From CAZABG01 sp964460985 (GTDB lineage Bacteria; Chlamydiota; Chlamydiia; Chlamydiales; Parachlamydiaceae), in NCBI GenBank assembly GCA_964460985.1, contig CAYWQX010000027.1, forward strand, positions 1 through 30,025: a stretch of DNA of 30,025 bases, in the 5' to 3' direction. The notes under the pieces are model-generated. The model was not told the origin of the DNA. It ran no database searches and saw only the letters and a program-made list of their open reading frames with translations. Below are positions 16,594-24,210 of the stretch, piece after piece (the first letter of the stretch is position 1; each line of letters begins with the position of its first letter). The translations under genes and the position numbers were made by a program.

Positions 16594-17865
16594 ATGTCTG
16601 TAAATCCACTCACCTCTTTCAAAGGAAGCCAAGATCTCTCCATCCTTTCCCTTTCATCCGATATTTTGAATTATATTTTTTCCTATGCACTCTCAGATTG
16701 GGGAAATTTTTCTCGGGTATGCAAGCGTTTTTATGCCGTGACGAAAAAATTTGACGACTCTCTCGCTAGAATTTTTTCGAATCGGGTTCAGATCCAAATA
16801 CACGAATATTCCCGAGGATGCTCTGTAAAAGATAACTTTATATATTTCCCTCGTCCAAGCAACACATTTCAACGTCTCAACTTGAAAACGGGTGAAAATA
16901 ACCCCCTTTATTTCGGCTACGTTAGCGGCACGATCATTAATCAGGAATATGATGCTTTGATCGTAGAAACGGCATACCTTAGATTCAAAATGATCTGCCC
17001 GCAAGAAGTTCTAGAGTTTAGTGAGGTCAAATTTAATCCACATACAGGCCATCATGTTGAGTTAACTCTTGGTTCACTTGCCTTGAAATCAAAAACACGA
17101 ACCATTCGCAAATGGGATGATACCTTATTTGATCGTGTTAATCTGAGAGATGTAAGAATTTTACATGAAGATGAACATTTCTTAGTCATCAATATATACA
17201 TGAATTTTACGAGCAGAACCCGATTTCTTTCTATTGGTGATGGATCAATATTAGAGATGCCTCATTTTGATGAGGTATCTTTATCAAGCATGGGCTATGT
17301 GTGTTCTAAAATTTTAAGAGATTTTTATTCCTCAACGGAAATTAGAGATAAAAGTAATCCAAAGATTGTTTTAAGAACCTTAACCCCAAAAGCAGCCATT
17401 CCTTTTACAGATCGCTCATGGCAATTATTAATCGGAAAAAGAGAAATCAAAGTAGGTAGTTTACAAGACGATACTTCAAAAGTATGCAGCAAATTTAAGC
17501 CAATTAAAACGCAGATGGCGCATGATCTATTTCCGGTTTATGACTATTTTTCGGGGGCCATTCACTATCCTTTAGTCGCTCGCATTCATAATAACCACTT
17601 AGATGTATGGAATACTGCAACCGGTAAAAGACTATTTAGCCATGATTATCCAGAGACGAGAGTACGAGTTATCCATTTAGATACCGAAAAAATGGTGGTT
17701 GCAACCCAATCTAAAATCTATGTTTATTCTAGTTTTGCGATAAACGTCTCAGAAGAGCTCAAGTACTACTCATTATGGGAACGTTTTTTCCTCCTTCTAA
17801 ACCGTATATGGCAAGCTGTTAAAGTATTTTTCACAAACATTCCTAACTCAGTCCCAAGTTTATAA
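16594..17865 (+). CDS. F-box protein with C-terminal propeller-like segment, candidate secreted effector
   Basis: A 423-residue protein. Residues about 18-52 fit the eukaryotic F-box pattern: LSLSSDILNYIFSYALSDW then 'FSRVCKRFYAVTKKF', with the Leu/Ile spacing and the Val-Cys-Lys-x-Phe/Trp end. F-boxes bind SKP1 to recruit SCF ubiquitin ligases, a host system bacteria lack, so a role in the host cell is inferred. The rest is strand-rich; residues about 325-377 look like propeller blades ('HNNHLDVWNTATGKRLF' and 'EKMVVATQSKIYVYSS'). A hydrophobic C-terminal segment 'FFLLLNRIWQAVKVFF' may associate with membranes. No Sec signal is seen; type III secretion would be expected in Chlamydiota. The ATG at 16594 has no good ribosome site. 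The gene is flanked by inverted repeats (L against M/R). Confidence 0.8.
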   Translation: MSVNPLTSFKGSQDLSILSLSSDILNYIFSYALSDWGNFSRVCKRFYAVTKKFDDSLARIFSNRVQIQIHEYSRGCSVKDNFIYFPRPSNTFQRLNLKTGENNPLYFGYVSGTIINQEYDALIVETAYLRFKMICPQEVLEFSEVKFNPHTGHHVELTLGSLALKSKTRTIRKWDDTLFDRVNLRDVRILHEDEHFLVINIYMNFTSRTRFLSIGDGSILEMPHFDEVSLSSMGYVCSKILRDFYSSTEIRDKSNPKIVLRTLTPKAAIPFTDRSWQLLIGKREIKVGSLQDDTSKVCSKFKPIKTQMAHDLFPVYDYFSGAIHYPLVARIHNNHLDVWNTATGKRLFSHDYPETRVRVIHLDTEKMVVATQSKIYVYSSFAINVSEELKYYSLWERFFLLLNRIWQAVKVFFTNIPNSVPSL

Positions 17866-17892
17866 AGTTTGTTGACCCAATTTTGTTCTATC

Positions 17893-18000
17893 CTTGCGAG
17901 TGGCAGGATCTTTTATTTTTTTGGAGATGAATGATCTCTCGGTGAGCTCGCTAGCTCCTTCTGTGGCTCTGTGGTAAAATTTTGTCAGGAGTCAAAAAAA
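17893..18000 (+). repeat. Repeat copy M, downstream of the F-box gene
   Basis: Carries the shared order GGCAGGATCTTTTA (at 17902), ATGAATGATC, GAGCTCGCTAGCTC, GGCTCTGTGG and TAAAATTTTGTCAGGAGTC. It is an inverted match to copy L and a direct match to copy R, with 119 bases between equivalent positions in M and R. Confidence 0.85.
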
Positions 18001-18014
18001 ATCAATGAATTAAC

Positions 18015-18110
18015 AGGATAGGCAGGATCTTTTAATTTTTTGGAAATGAATGATCCCTCGGTGGGCGCGCTAGCTCTCTCAGTGGACTCTGTGGTAAAAA
18101 TTTGTCAGCT
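18015..18110 (+). repeat. Repeat copy R, downstream of the F-box gene
   Basis: A direct copy of M with scattered substitutions: GGCAGGATCTTTTA at 18021, ATGAATGATC, GCGCGCTAGCTCTC, then GGTAAAAATTTGTCAGCTG. With M and the terminator at 18136 it fills most of the 310-bp gap between the F-box gene and the RRM gene. No coding frame is evident in that gap. Confidence 0.85.
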
Positions 18111-18135
18111 GTAAAGGAAAGATAAGAATAGAGTC

Positions 18136-18163
18136 ACAAGCTTGGCATTAAAACCAAGCTTGT
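18136..18163 (-). terminator. Hairpin terminator of the RRM protein gene
   Basis: A perfect 10-bp stem, ACAAGCTTGG at 18136-18145 with CCAAGCTTGT at 18154-18163, closes an 8-base loop. It lies 12 bases beyond the stop codon at 18176. The T-run after it on the minus strand is weak (CTCTATTCTTATC), so termination may be less than complete. Confidence 0.65.
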
Positions 18164-18175
18164 AATTCCTGTCGA

Positions 18176-18517
18176 TTAACGGGAAAAGCGAGGTGCTCTG
18201 TCGCCTCTGTCGCCAGAAGGACGTCTGTCTCCGCCTCTGCCACCTTCACGTGGAGTGCGCTCACCTGCTGGACGCTCTTGAGCGAGCGATACGCGGAGGT
18301 TTCTCTCCATGTAAGGCTTCTCGTTCAAAGCGCTCAATGCAGCATCTGCCTCATCAGCCGACGCCATCTCAACAAAACCGAAACCTTTCGATTTGCCAGT
18401 ATATTGATCGATAACGATTTTAACAGAAACAACTTCGCCGTGTTCAGCAAATAACGCTTTGAGGCTGTCTTCTGTAGCTTTCCAGGGCAAATTGCCCACG
18501 AATAATTTTTTCTTCAT
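18176..18517 (-). CDS. RRM-type RNA-binding protein with RG-rich tail
   Basis: A single RNA recognition motif of about 80 residues followed by a glycine/arginine tail, 113 residues in all. RNP2 is 'KLFVGNLPW' at residues 4-12 and RNP1 is 'KGFGFVEM' at about 44-51; the conserved aromatic residues that stack on RNA are in place. The tail (EGGRGGDRRPSGDRGDR) is disordered and basic. I use the ATG at 18517, because the fold starts three residues later; a longer frame to 18583 would add 22 residues unlike the family. Proteins of this layout in Chlamydiota and cyanobacteria bind RNA, often under cold or stress, but the target here is unknown. It is monocistronic, with a perfect hairpin after it and a 233-bp upstream gap that could hold a long leader. 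Confidence 0.93.
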   Translation of the reverse strand: MKKKLFVGNLPWKATEDSLKALFAEHGEVVSVKIVIDQYTGKSKGFGFVEMASADEADAALSALNEKPYMERNLRVSLAQERPAGERTPREGGRGGDRRPSGDRGDRAPRFSR

Positions 18518-18750
18518 GTAAACACCATTTTGGTTAAAGTCCAGCTCTCGCTTGATCTTTCCATGCAACTTGGAACTCACCAAAACTACAGCTCAATGTG
18601 AAACCATCAGGAAGGTGGGACAAGAAAGGACAAGAACTAATAAGCTTGATCAAGGACATAACCCTAATATAACCCTTTAGACTGTTTATAACTAGAAAAA
18701 AAATCAATTTGATAGGAGGGGTCATGACTCCCCTCCTTGAAGAACAGAAG

Positions 18751-19413
18751 CTATCTCATTCTTTCCGATTCGTTTTTTTGCTCCATGCGAACCTTTAAAC
18801 GATCGAAATAGTCATATCTTTCAAAAAAAGTATTGATGATGTCGTCGATCGATTTGTTGATCGTGGCCTCAAACTCATCTTTTGGAGAGACAAGAAGGGT
18901 CTTTTTCTCCCAGGTTATCGCCTGGAAAGAGGTATCGGGATCCAATTTTACCCTTTTAGGATCAATCCCTTCCATGAGCCTTCCATCTACTAAAGAGACG
19001 TAGCCTTGCTCAATCGGATAGACCACAATCAACAGATTAAAGAAAGGGGCCGCTGAATTAGCCTGGCCGTTGATATCAAAACCATGCTTGGAAAATTTTT
19101 CCTGAAGCGTTTTATCAAGAGAGGCTTCATTAAAGGGAAGGGTTGCGTCAGCCGGTTTTAAGATTTCTGAGACAATTCTCACATTTCGGCTTAAATTCAA
19201 AAGATGATCGGATCCGACCCATCTTCCGCCCTGATTCACGACAATCCCTGGGTGCGTATAGACTTGCGATTCGAAAGCACTCATTGGGACAGCTGAAGGC
19301 GTGGCAGCATTATGGGTTTGAGCGGCTGGGGTTACAGACGATGGAACCTCTGTCTCTAGCGCACCTATAAAAGGAGCTACAGTGGTCAAACCTATCATTA
19401 ATAATCTTTGCAT
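18751..19413 (-). CDS. Exported protein of unknown function
   Basis: A 220-residue protein with a Sec-type signal peptide: MQRLLMIGLTTVAPFIGA, probable cleavage near residue 18-20. A Thr/Ala/Pro-rich linker follows, then a mixed alpha/beta domain (about residues 55-205) containing 'FFNLLIVVYPIEQGYVSLVDG' and a charged helical end. The start has a good ribosome site (AGGAGA about 10-11 bases upstream). It follows the membrane-anchored protein ending at 19428 with a 14-base gap, so the two are cotranscribed and may act together in the periplasm. I do not recognise the domain. Confidence 0.8.
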   Translation of the reverse strand: MQRLLMIGLTTVAPFIGALETEVPSSVTPAAQTHNAATPSAVPMSAFESQVYTHPGIVVNQGGRWVGSDHLLNLSRNVRIVSEILKPADATLPFNEASLDKTLQEKFSKHGFDINGQANSAAPFFNLLIVVYPIEQGYVSLVDGRLMEGIDPKRVKLDPDTSFQAITWEKKTLLVSPKDEFEATINKSIDDIINTFFERYDYFDRLKVRMEQKNESERMR

Positions 19414-19427
19414 TTAAAATCAGTCTC

Positions 19428-20003
19428 CTATTGCTTTTCATTAACTTGAAACGAATTCAAGAAAAAGAGAAATTCATCCTGCTCGGGCTCTTTTCCTTGA
19501 GACATAACACTTAAAATGTAGAGTTCACGCCCTTTTTTGAAGGCTTTGCCGATCACGTTGACATCCTTGTTGTTAATAAGAAAGTCGACCGCTTTTTGTT
19601 TATGAAATTCGCCATTCTTTTTATCTTTTAATTGATTGTCTTTGCTCGCCTCTATCAATTCTTGGACGAATTGATTCAAGACCACCGCTTCATCTATCTT
19701 TTCGGTCCCTTCAGGAAGCGTGATCACACTGATGATATAAGTGGTTCCATCCGCTTTCTGAGAGACATAAGTGTTGTAAGTCTTATTTTTTTTGCTGGTT
19801 TTATCCTGAACTGTCGACGAGGCATTTTGCGGAAGAGTCGGAAAAAAGACTTGAAAGCGATTGGTCGGCGAGGTGTAGAGATGCCAATCCGCGAAATCGG
19901 TATTGACCGCTTTGGGAACCATTTCGTTATCGGGTTTGATGTGGTAGAAATACAAGCTTCCTAAAATCAGAACTAGCGCTGCAATAGCTAGCCAACGTGA
20001 CAT
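19428..20003 (-). CDS. Membrane-anchored periplasmic protein, possible PsbP/DcrB-like fold
   Basis: A 191-residue protein with one N-terminal anchor helix (AIAALVLILGSLYFYHI) and a periplasmic domain. The domain starts with 'YTSPTNRFQVFFPTLPQ' and ends with 'ELYILSVMSQ' and 'FLFFLNSFQV', the pattern of PsbP/DcrB (Mog1-like) domains, where a final helix reads F-x-x-S-F. The resemblance is by pattern only and modest. AAAGGTGA seven bases ahead of the ATG is the ribosome site. It is first in a two-gene unit with the exported protein at 18751 and divergent from the ABC exporter operon; an 82-bp gap holds both promoters. Confidence 0.72.
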   Translation of the reverse strand: MSRWLAIAALVLILGSLYFYHIKPDNEMVPKAVNTDFADWHLYTSPTNRFQVFFPTLPQNASSTVQDKTSKKNKTYNTYVSQKADGTTYIISVITLPEGTEKIDEAVVLNQFVQELIEASKDNQLKDKKNGEFHKQKAVDFLINNKDVNVIGKAFKKGRELYILSVMSQGKEPEQDEFLFFLNSFQVNEKQ

Positions 20004-20085
20004 ACGCTTTCACCTTTAAGACCCCTATAAAGATCTTTTCAATTTTTAAACCCTTATAATCATAACATTTATTATAGTCTACGTT

Positions 20086-21225
20086 ATGTATTCAATCGCG
20101 CTAAAGATGTTGATTGGCGACAGAGCCAAATTTCTCATGTTGATCTCCGCTCTGACTATTGCCGCCCTTCTGATGACTCAACAAATCGCTGTATTTCTAG
20201 GACTTATGCGCTGGACAACCGCCAGTCTTAGAAATACGCAAGCTGCCATCTGGGTTGTAGATCCAAAGGTCGAGCAGCTCAATGAAGTAAAACCTATGCG
20301 GGACACCGATCTTGCTAGAGTGAGATCAGTGGATGGCGTTAAATGGGCAGTTCCCCTCTATCAAACCATTCAACAAGCCCGTTTGCCGGATGGCCGGTTT
20401 AAATCGATTCTGTTTGTAGGACTTGATTCAACCACGCTTATTGGCGCTCCTCCCGTCATGCTTGAAGGGAATATTACCGATTTATGGATGAGCAAAAGCA
20501 TTGTGATTGATCAGCTGGGCGTCGAAAAATTATCGGTCGACCCCAAAAAACCGATCGGCATCGGCGATACAATTGAAATTAATGATAATGAAGGGAGAAT
20601 TGTTGGCATTGCTAAAACCGACCGATCATTTTTTGGCTATCCTTACGTATATACAACCTATGAAAGGGCGATTGAATTTGCTCCCAAACAACGAAAAAAT
20701 TTAAGCTTCATTTTGGCAGAGCCTCTCCCGGGGGTGAATACAGAGGAGCTTGCAAGAAAAATTGAAAAAACGACCGGTCTTAAGGCCTATACCAACGATG
20801 AATTTTTCTGGAGTACTGTCTGGTGGTTTATTCGAAATACTGGCATACCGATCTCTTTTGGAACAACAATCGCATTAGGTTTTATTGTGGGAGCGGCCGT
20901 CTGCGGACAGACCTTTTATATGTTCATTCTTGAAAATATGAAATATTTAGGAGCGCTCAAAGCGATGGGAGCATCCACTGCGCTTATCACCCGGATGGTG
21001 CTCCTCCAGGCTTTAATGGTGGGTTTTATTGGTTATGGCTTAGGTGTGGGCCTTGCAAGTATTTTTGGATTGATTGCCATCATCAATGAACAGCCCCCCT
21101 TCTTTCTTCCCTACTCTGTATTGTTTATTACGTTTGGAGCGATTTTAATCATCTGCTTTATATCCGCCTGGATAGGAATTCAAAAAGTCAGAAAACTTGA
21201 AGCGGCTGAGGTTTTTCGTGGCTAA
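20086..21225 (+). CDS. ABC exporter permease, DevC/MacB (FtsX-like) type
   Basis: The inner-membrane subunit of a tripartite exporter. The 379 residues have the MacB/DevC plan: one N-terminal helix (FLMLISALTIAALLMTQQIA), a periplasmic domain of about 200 residues ('AIWVVDPKVEQLNEVKPMRD', 'VGLDSTTLIGAPPVMLEG'), then three C-terminal helices of the FtsX domain with 'NMKYLGALKAMGAS' as the cytosolic coupling segment. DevC proteins in cyanobacteria export glycolipids; MacB relatives export macrolides, peptides or lipoproteins. The substrate is not evident here. It is the first of four genes that overlap one another. The ATPase domain is a separate gene, as in DevC and unlike MacB. Confidence 0.88.
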   Translation: MYSIALKMLIGDRAKFLMLISALTIAALLMTQQIAVFLGLMRWTTASLRNTQAAIWVVDPKVEQLNEVKPMRDTDLARVRSVDGVKWAVPLYQTIQQARLPDGRFKSILFVGLDSTTLIGAPPVMLEGNITDLWMSKSIVIDQLGVEKLSVDPKKPIGIGDTIEINDNEGRIVGIAKTDRSFFGYPYVYTTYERAIEFAPKQRKNLSFILAEPLPGVNTEELARKIEKTTGLKAYTNDEFFWSTVWWFIRNTGIPISFGTTIALGFIVGAAVCGQTFYMFILENMKYLGALKAMGASTALITRMVLLQALMVGFIGYGLGVGLASIFGLIAIINEQPPFFLPYSVLFITFGAILIICFISAWIGIQKVRKLEAAEVFRG

Positions 21226-21904
21226 ACATGCGGTCACTGTTAAAAACGTAACTAAGCATTTCGGAACCGGCGAGACAAGAGTTCAGGCTTTAAGAGAAGT
21301 AGATCTTATAGCCTATGAAGGCGAGATGCTGATGATTGTAGGACCTTCAGGTTCCGGAAAGACGACTTTAATCAGCATCATCGCAGGAACGCTTAAACCG
21401 GACACCGGGACAGTGAGTGTTTTCGATAATGAATTAGAGAGTATGAACGATGAAGAGGTCACATTTTTTCGTAAAAAGGATGTGGGCTTTATTTTTCAGC
21501 AATTCAACTTAATTCCTACGTTAACCGTCCTTGAAAATGTCATAATCCCCCTTCTTTTAAACGGGATTGAATGGAATCAAGCAAATAAAATCGGCCTAGA
21601 CTTTCTTGAAAAAGTGGGACTAAAAGGGCGTGAAGGGGAGGTTCCGCAAAAACTATCCGGTGGTCAGCAGCAGCGAGTCGCAATCGCTCGTGCCCTTGTT
21701 CACGATCCTAAATTAATAATTTGCGATGAACCCACCGCCGCTTTAGATGCTGAAACCGGCACTAAAATTATGGATCTTATTTCCCATATCGTTAAGAAAC
21801 CCGGAAGACTCGCTCTCATAGTAACTCACGATAGTCGAATTTTTAAATATGCCGACAGGATCGCCAAAATGGATGATGGAGTATGTACCTTAGAAATACC
21901 TTAA
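21218..21904 (+). CDS. ABC exporter ATPase, DevA/MacB/LolD-like
   Basis: The cytosolic ATPase partner of the permease before it, 228 residues. All nucleotide-binding motifs are present: Walker A GPSGSGKTTL, Q-loop 'FIFQQFNLIPT', signature LSGGQQQRVAIARAL, Walker B 'LIICDEPTAALD' and H-loop 'ALIVTHDSRIF'. I take the GTG at 21218 as start: GAGG lies seven bases upstream and the GTG overlaps the permease stop by 8 bases. A TTG further upstream (21197) would only add residues translated from permease codons out of frame. The motif set is that of the FtsE/LolD/MacB group. Confidence 0.93.
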   Translation: MAKHAVTVKNVTKHFGTGETRVQALREVDLIAYEGEMLMIVGPSGSGKTTLISIIAGTLKPDTGTVSVFDNELESMNDEEVTFFRKKDVGFIFQQFNLIPTLTVLENVIIPLLLNGIEWNQANKIGLDFLEKVGLKGREGEVPQKLSGGQQQRVAIARALVHDPKLIICDEPTAALDAETGTKIMDLISHIVKKPGRLALIVTHDSRIFKYADRIAKMDDGVCTLEIP

Positions 21905-22770
21905 TATTGCTTGCAACACTCGGAATTGTGTTTTGTGTTTTACTCATCACAAAGATCGCGGTAGTCAATAAAGCGCCGCCTCCTCCCGAGAATCCGGCCA
22001 TAAAACCCTACATTAAAGCAATTGCCGCCTCAGGCCTTGTCGAAGCTTTAGAAGAAAATATCTCAATTGGAGTGCCAATCGCTGCACTCGTCTCCGAGGT
22101 TTATGTAAAAGTGGGCGACTTTGTTGAAAAAGACGATCCCTTATTTAAACTCGATTCAAGGGATCTAGATGCCGACTTTGAAGTGCAAAAAAGCAGTGTC
22201 GAGGTGCAAAAAGCAACCCTTGACCGTCTGAAAGATCAGCTTCAGCGATTACAGTCTATACAAGATCCACGAGCCGTGTCGATCGATGAAGTTAAAACAC
22301 GCTTAAATGATGTGAAAATCGCAGAAGCCCAGCTTTTAAAATCTCAGTCTGAGCTCGAGCGGACCCAAACGCTGATCGACCGGCTTACCGTAAGAGCTCC
22401 TAAAAAGGGGCGTATCTTACAAAACAATCTGCGTGTCGGTCAATATGTCTCTCCTACCGCTTCGCAATCTTTTATGATTCTTGGTAATTTAGATAAGCTT
22501 CAAGTTCGTATCGATATCGATGAGCAAAACGCCTCTCGCTTCGATCCTTCTAAGCCCGCCTTTGCCTATCCAAAAAATAATACCGATCTAAAAATCCCGT
22601 TGAAGTTTGAACGGATAGAGCCTTATGTTATACCTAAGAAATCGCTGACAGGTGCGACCGACGAAAGAGTGGATACGAGAGTCCTTCAAGTGATCTACAC
22701 TTTTGATCAACCCAAAGATTTTAACCTTTATGTAGGACAGCAAGTCGATGCATTTATTGAAGCGCCCTGA
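21883..22770 (+). CDS. HlyD/DevB-type periplasmic adaptor (membrane fusion protein)
   Basis: The periplasmic bridge of the exporter, 295 residues. It has an N-terminal anchor (LILLATLGIVFCVLLITKIA) and a proline-rich spacer. A split lipoyl domain follows: first half 'GVPIAALVSEVYVKVGDFVEKDDPLFKLD', second half 'LTVRAPKKGRILQNNLRVGQYV'. The two halves bracket a coiled coil (about residues 95-165, Lys/Glu/Gln/Leu-rich), and a beta-barrel segment ends the protein. This order is diagnostic of HlyD-family adaptors. The start overlaps the ATPase end by 22 bases, with GGAG six bases upstream. Confidence 0.9.
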   Translation: MYLRNTLILLATLGIVFCVLLITKIAVVNKAPPPPENPAIKPYIKAIAASGLVEALEENISIGVPIAALVSEVYVKVGDFVEKDDPLFKLDSRDLDADFEVQKSSVEVQKATLDRLKDQLQRLQSIQDPRAVSIDEVKTRLNDVKIAEAQLLKSQSELERTQTLIDRLTVRAPKKGRILQNNLRVGQYVSPTASQSFMILGNLDKLQVRIDIDEQNASRFDPSKPAFAYPKNNTDLKIPLKFERIEPYVIPKKSLTGATDERVDTRVLQVIYTFDQPKDFNLYVGQQVDAFIEAP

Positions 22771-24124
22771 TCTGATCCTCCTCATTGTAACAATGGGTTG
22801 TACAAGCCAAGTCTCAACGGATCTTGAGTGCGATGCGCTCCCTTCCAGTTTTAAGGAAGAGAATATCGGTTTTGACTATGACACCCTTGAATGGTGGGAT
22901 ATTTTCGGCGACTCTAAACTCGATTGTTTAGAAAAGAAAGCGATCGCTCAAAGCCCGAGTCTTGATCGGGCCTATGCCATTATTTTAGAGGCAAGAGCGA
23001 GATATGGCAGGCTCAGCGCCGATTTGTGGCCTAATATCTTTACGGCCCCAACTGATTTTCAGCAAGGAGCCTTGCAACCCTTATTTCCGGAAGGGACCGC
23101 AAGACAGCATCTGAGACAGTACACCTTGCCGATAGAGCTTACCTGGGAAATCGACATATTCGGTAAACTCGGCTACTTAGCTGAAAGTGCTTACAATGAC
23201 CTGCAGGCAGAAAAAGCAGCTTTTTGGGCCACCCGATTAACGCTGACGGGAGAGGTGGCTTTTACCTACTTTGACTTAAGAGCCAACATCCGTTTAAAAA
23301 AAGTTCTCGAAGAGACCCTGAACATAAGAAAAGAGGCGCTTGAGGTCAATCAAGCAAGATATAATGCGGGTTTAGTGAATTATACCGATGTTTCGAGAGC
23401 CGAGGTGGAATATACAAGAGCCCTGACAGAATTCAGGCGGGTGGATGAGTCCATCAATCAGGCCATTAACCGGCTTGCTTTTCTGACCGGCGAATACGCC
23501 TCAGTATTTGATATCATGGCAGAGCCTATCCTCAACAATCCTCCCGATGTAGCTGCCGGCTACCCCTCGGAGCTTCTGCTGAACCGTCCCGACTTAATCC
23601 GTGACTACTATTTTTTAAAAGCGGCCGGAGACACTGTGAAATCGGCTAAAGCCAATTTATTCCCGACGTTCCTTATTACGGGAGCCCTCGGCCTCTCCTC
23701 CCCTGACTCAAGCGAACTTTTCAGCTGGAGAGCCCGTTTATGGGAGTGGCAAGCTCAGATGGTGCAGACGATCTTTGATTTTGGGCGAAAAATCGACACG
23801 ATTGATGAGACCAAGGCCCAGTTTTTACAAAGAGTGGCAGACTATCAAGAAAATGTCCTTTTAGCGGTTAGAGAAGTCGAAGATGCTCTTTCGCAAAAAA
23901 GGCTATCCGCCCTCGAACTTACCTCTATTCGGGAAACCATTAAGGCGGCTCAAACAACCGCTGATCTATCTCGTGAGAGATATCTGAAAGGTCTCGTCAA
24001 TTATTTAGAGGTGGTCGACGCGGAAAGAGATCTTCTGCAAGCTCAAGCCGATGAAGTCGCAACCGTTTTACAAGAGTACACCGCTTTAATCAACCTTGTG
24101 AAAGCCATCGGAGGACGCCTCTAA
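22748..24124 (+). CDS. TolC/OprM-type outer membrane efflux lipoprotein
   Basis: The outer-membrane channel of the exporter, 458 residues. The N-terminus resembles a lipoprotein signal, 'LILLIVTMGC', with Cys18 as the candidate lipidated residue; Thr at -3 departs from the usual Leu. Two internally related halves follow, as in all TolC-family proteins: 'LTGEVAFTYFDLRANIRLKKVLEET' with 'ARYNAGLVNYTDVSRAEVEY', and 'LLAVREVEDALSQKR' with 'ERYLKGLVNYLEVVDAERDL'. 'LLNRPDLIRDYYFLKAAG' and 'SAKANLFPTF' match the OprM/NodT subgroup. It overlaps the adaptor gene by 23 bases. Its last 111 bp are copied at 27004-27114. The stop is immediately adjacent to the stop of the convergent gene at 24125, with no room for a terminator. 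Confidence 0.92.
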   Translation: MHLLKRPDLILLIVTMGCTSQVSTDLECDALPSSFKEENIGFDYDTLEWWDIFGDSKLDCLEKKAIAQSPSLDRAYAIILEARARYGRLSADLWPNIFTAPTDFQQGALQPLFPEGTARQHLRQYTLPIELTWEIDIFGKLGYLAESAYNDLQAEKAAFWATRLTLTGEVAFTYFDLRANIRLKKVLEETLNIRKEALEVNQARYNAGLVNYTDVSRAEVEYTRALTEFRRVDESINQAINRLAFLTGEYASVFDIMAEPILNNPPDVAAGYPSELLLNRPDLIRDYYFLKAAGDTVKSAKANLFPTFLITGALGLSSPDSSELFSWRARLWEWQAQMVQTIFDFGRKIDTIDETKAQFLQRVADYQENVLLAVREVEDALSQKRLSALELTSIRETIKAAQTTADLSRERYLKGLVNYLEVVDAERDLLQAQADEVATVLQEYTALINLVKAIGGRL

Positions 24125-24210
24125 TTAAAATTCGTTAAGGATTTGCGCTAAATGGTTTATGAGTTGAGGGCCTTGAGGTGTATAGTATACGAGTTTATGA
24201 GGATTCTCCT
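24014..24210. repeat. Edge repeat 1, copy A (TolC-like 3' end plus 3' end of the effector-like gene)
   Basis: 197 bp matching 27004-27200 with 3 differences by direct reading, starting at GTCGAC and ending at GGATTCTCCT. Sequence diverges abruptly on both sides. One difference is silent in the TolC-like frame; the other two change residues in the convergent genes (His/Arg and Val/Gly). Confidence 0.95.

Noticed and set aside
16524..16754. A 76-residue plus-strand frame overlapping the F-box start
   Set aside because: It is an alternative frame of the F-box gene and its upstream region, with Phe/Leu-rich non-protein-like content and no ribosome site.
18518..18583. 22-residue N-terminal extension of the RRM protein
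   Set aside because: The RRM fold starts at the ATG at 18517, and the extra residues do not look like the family.
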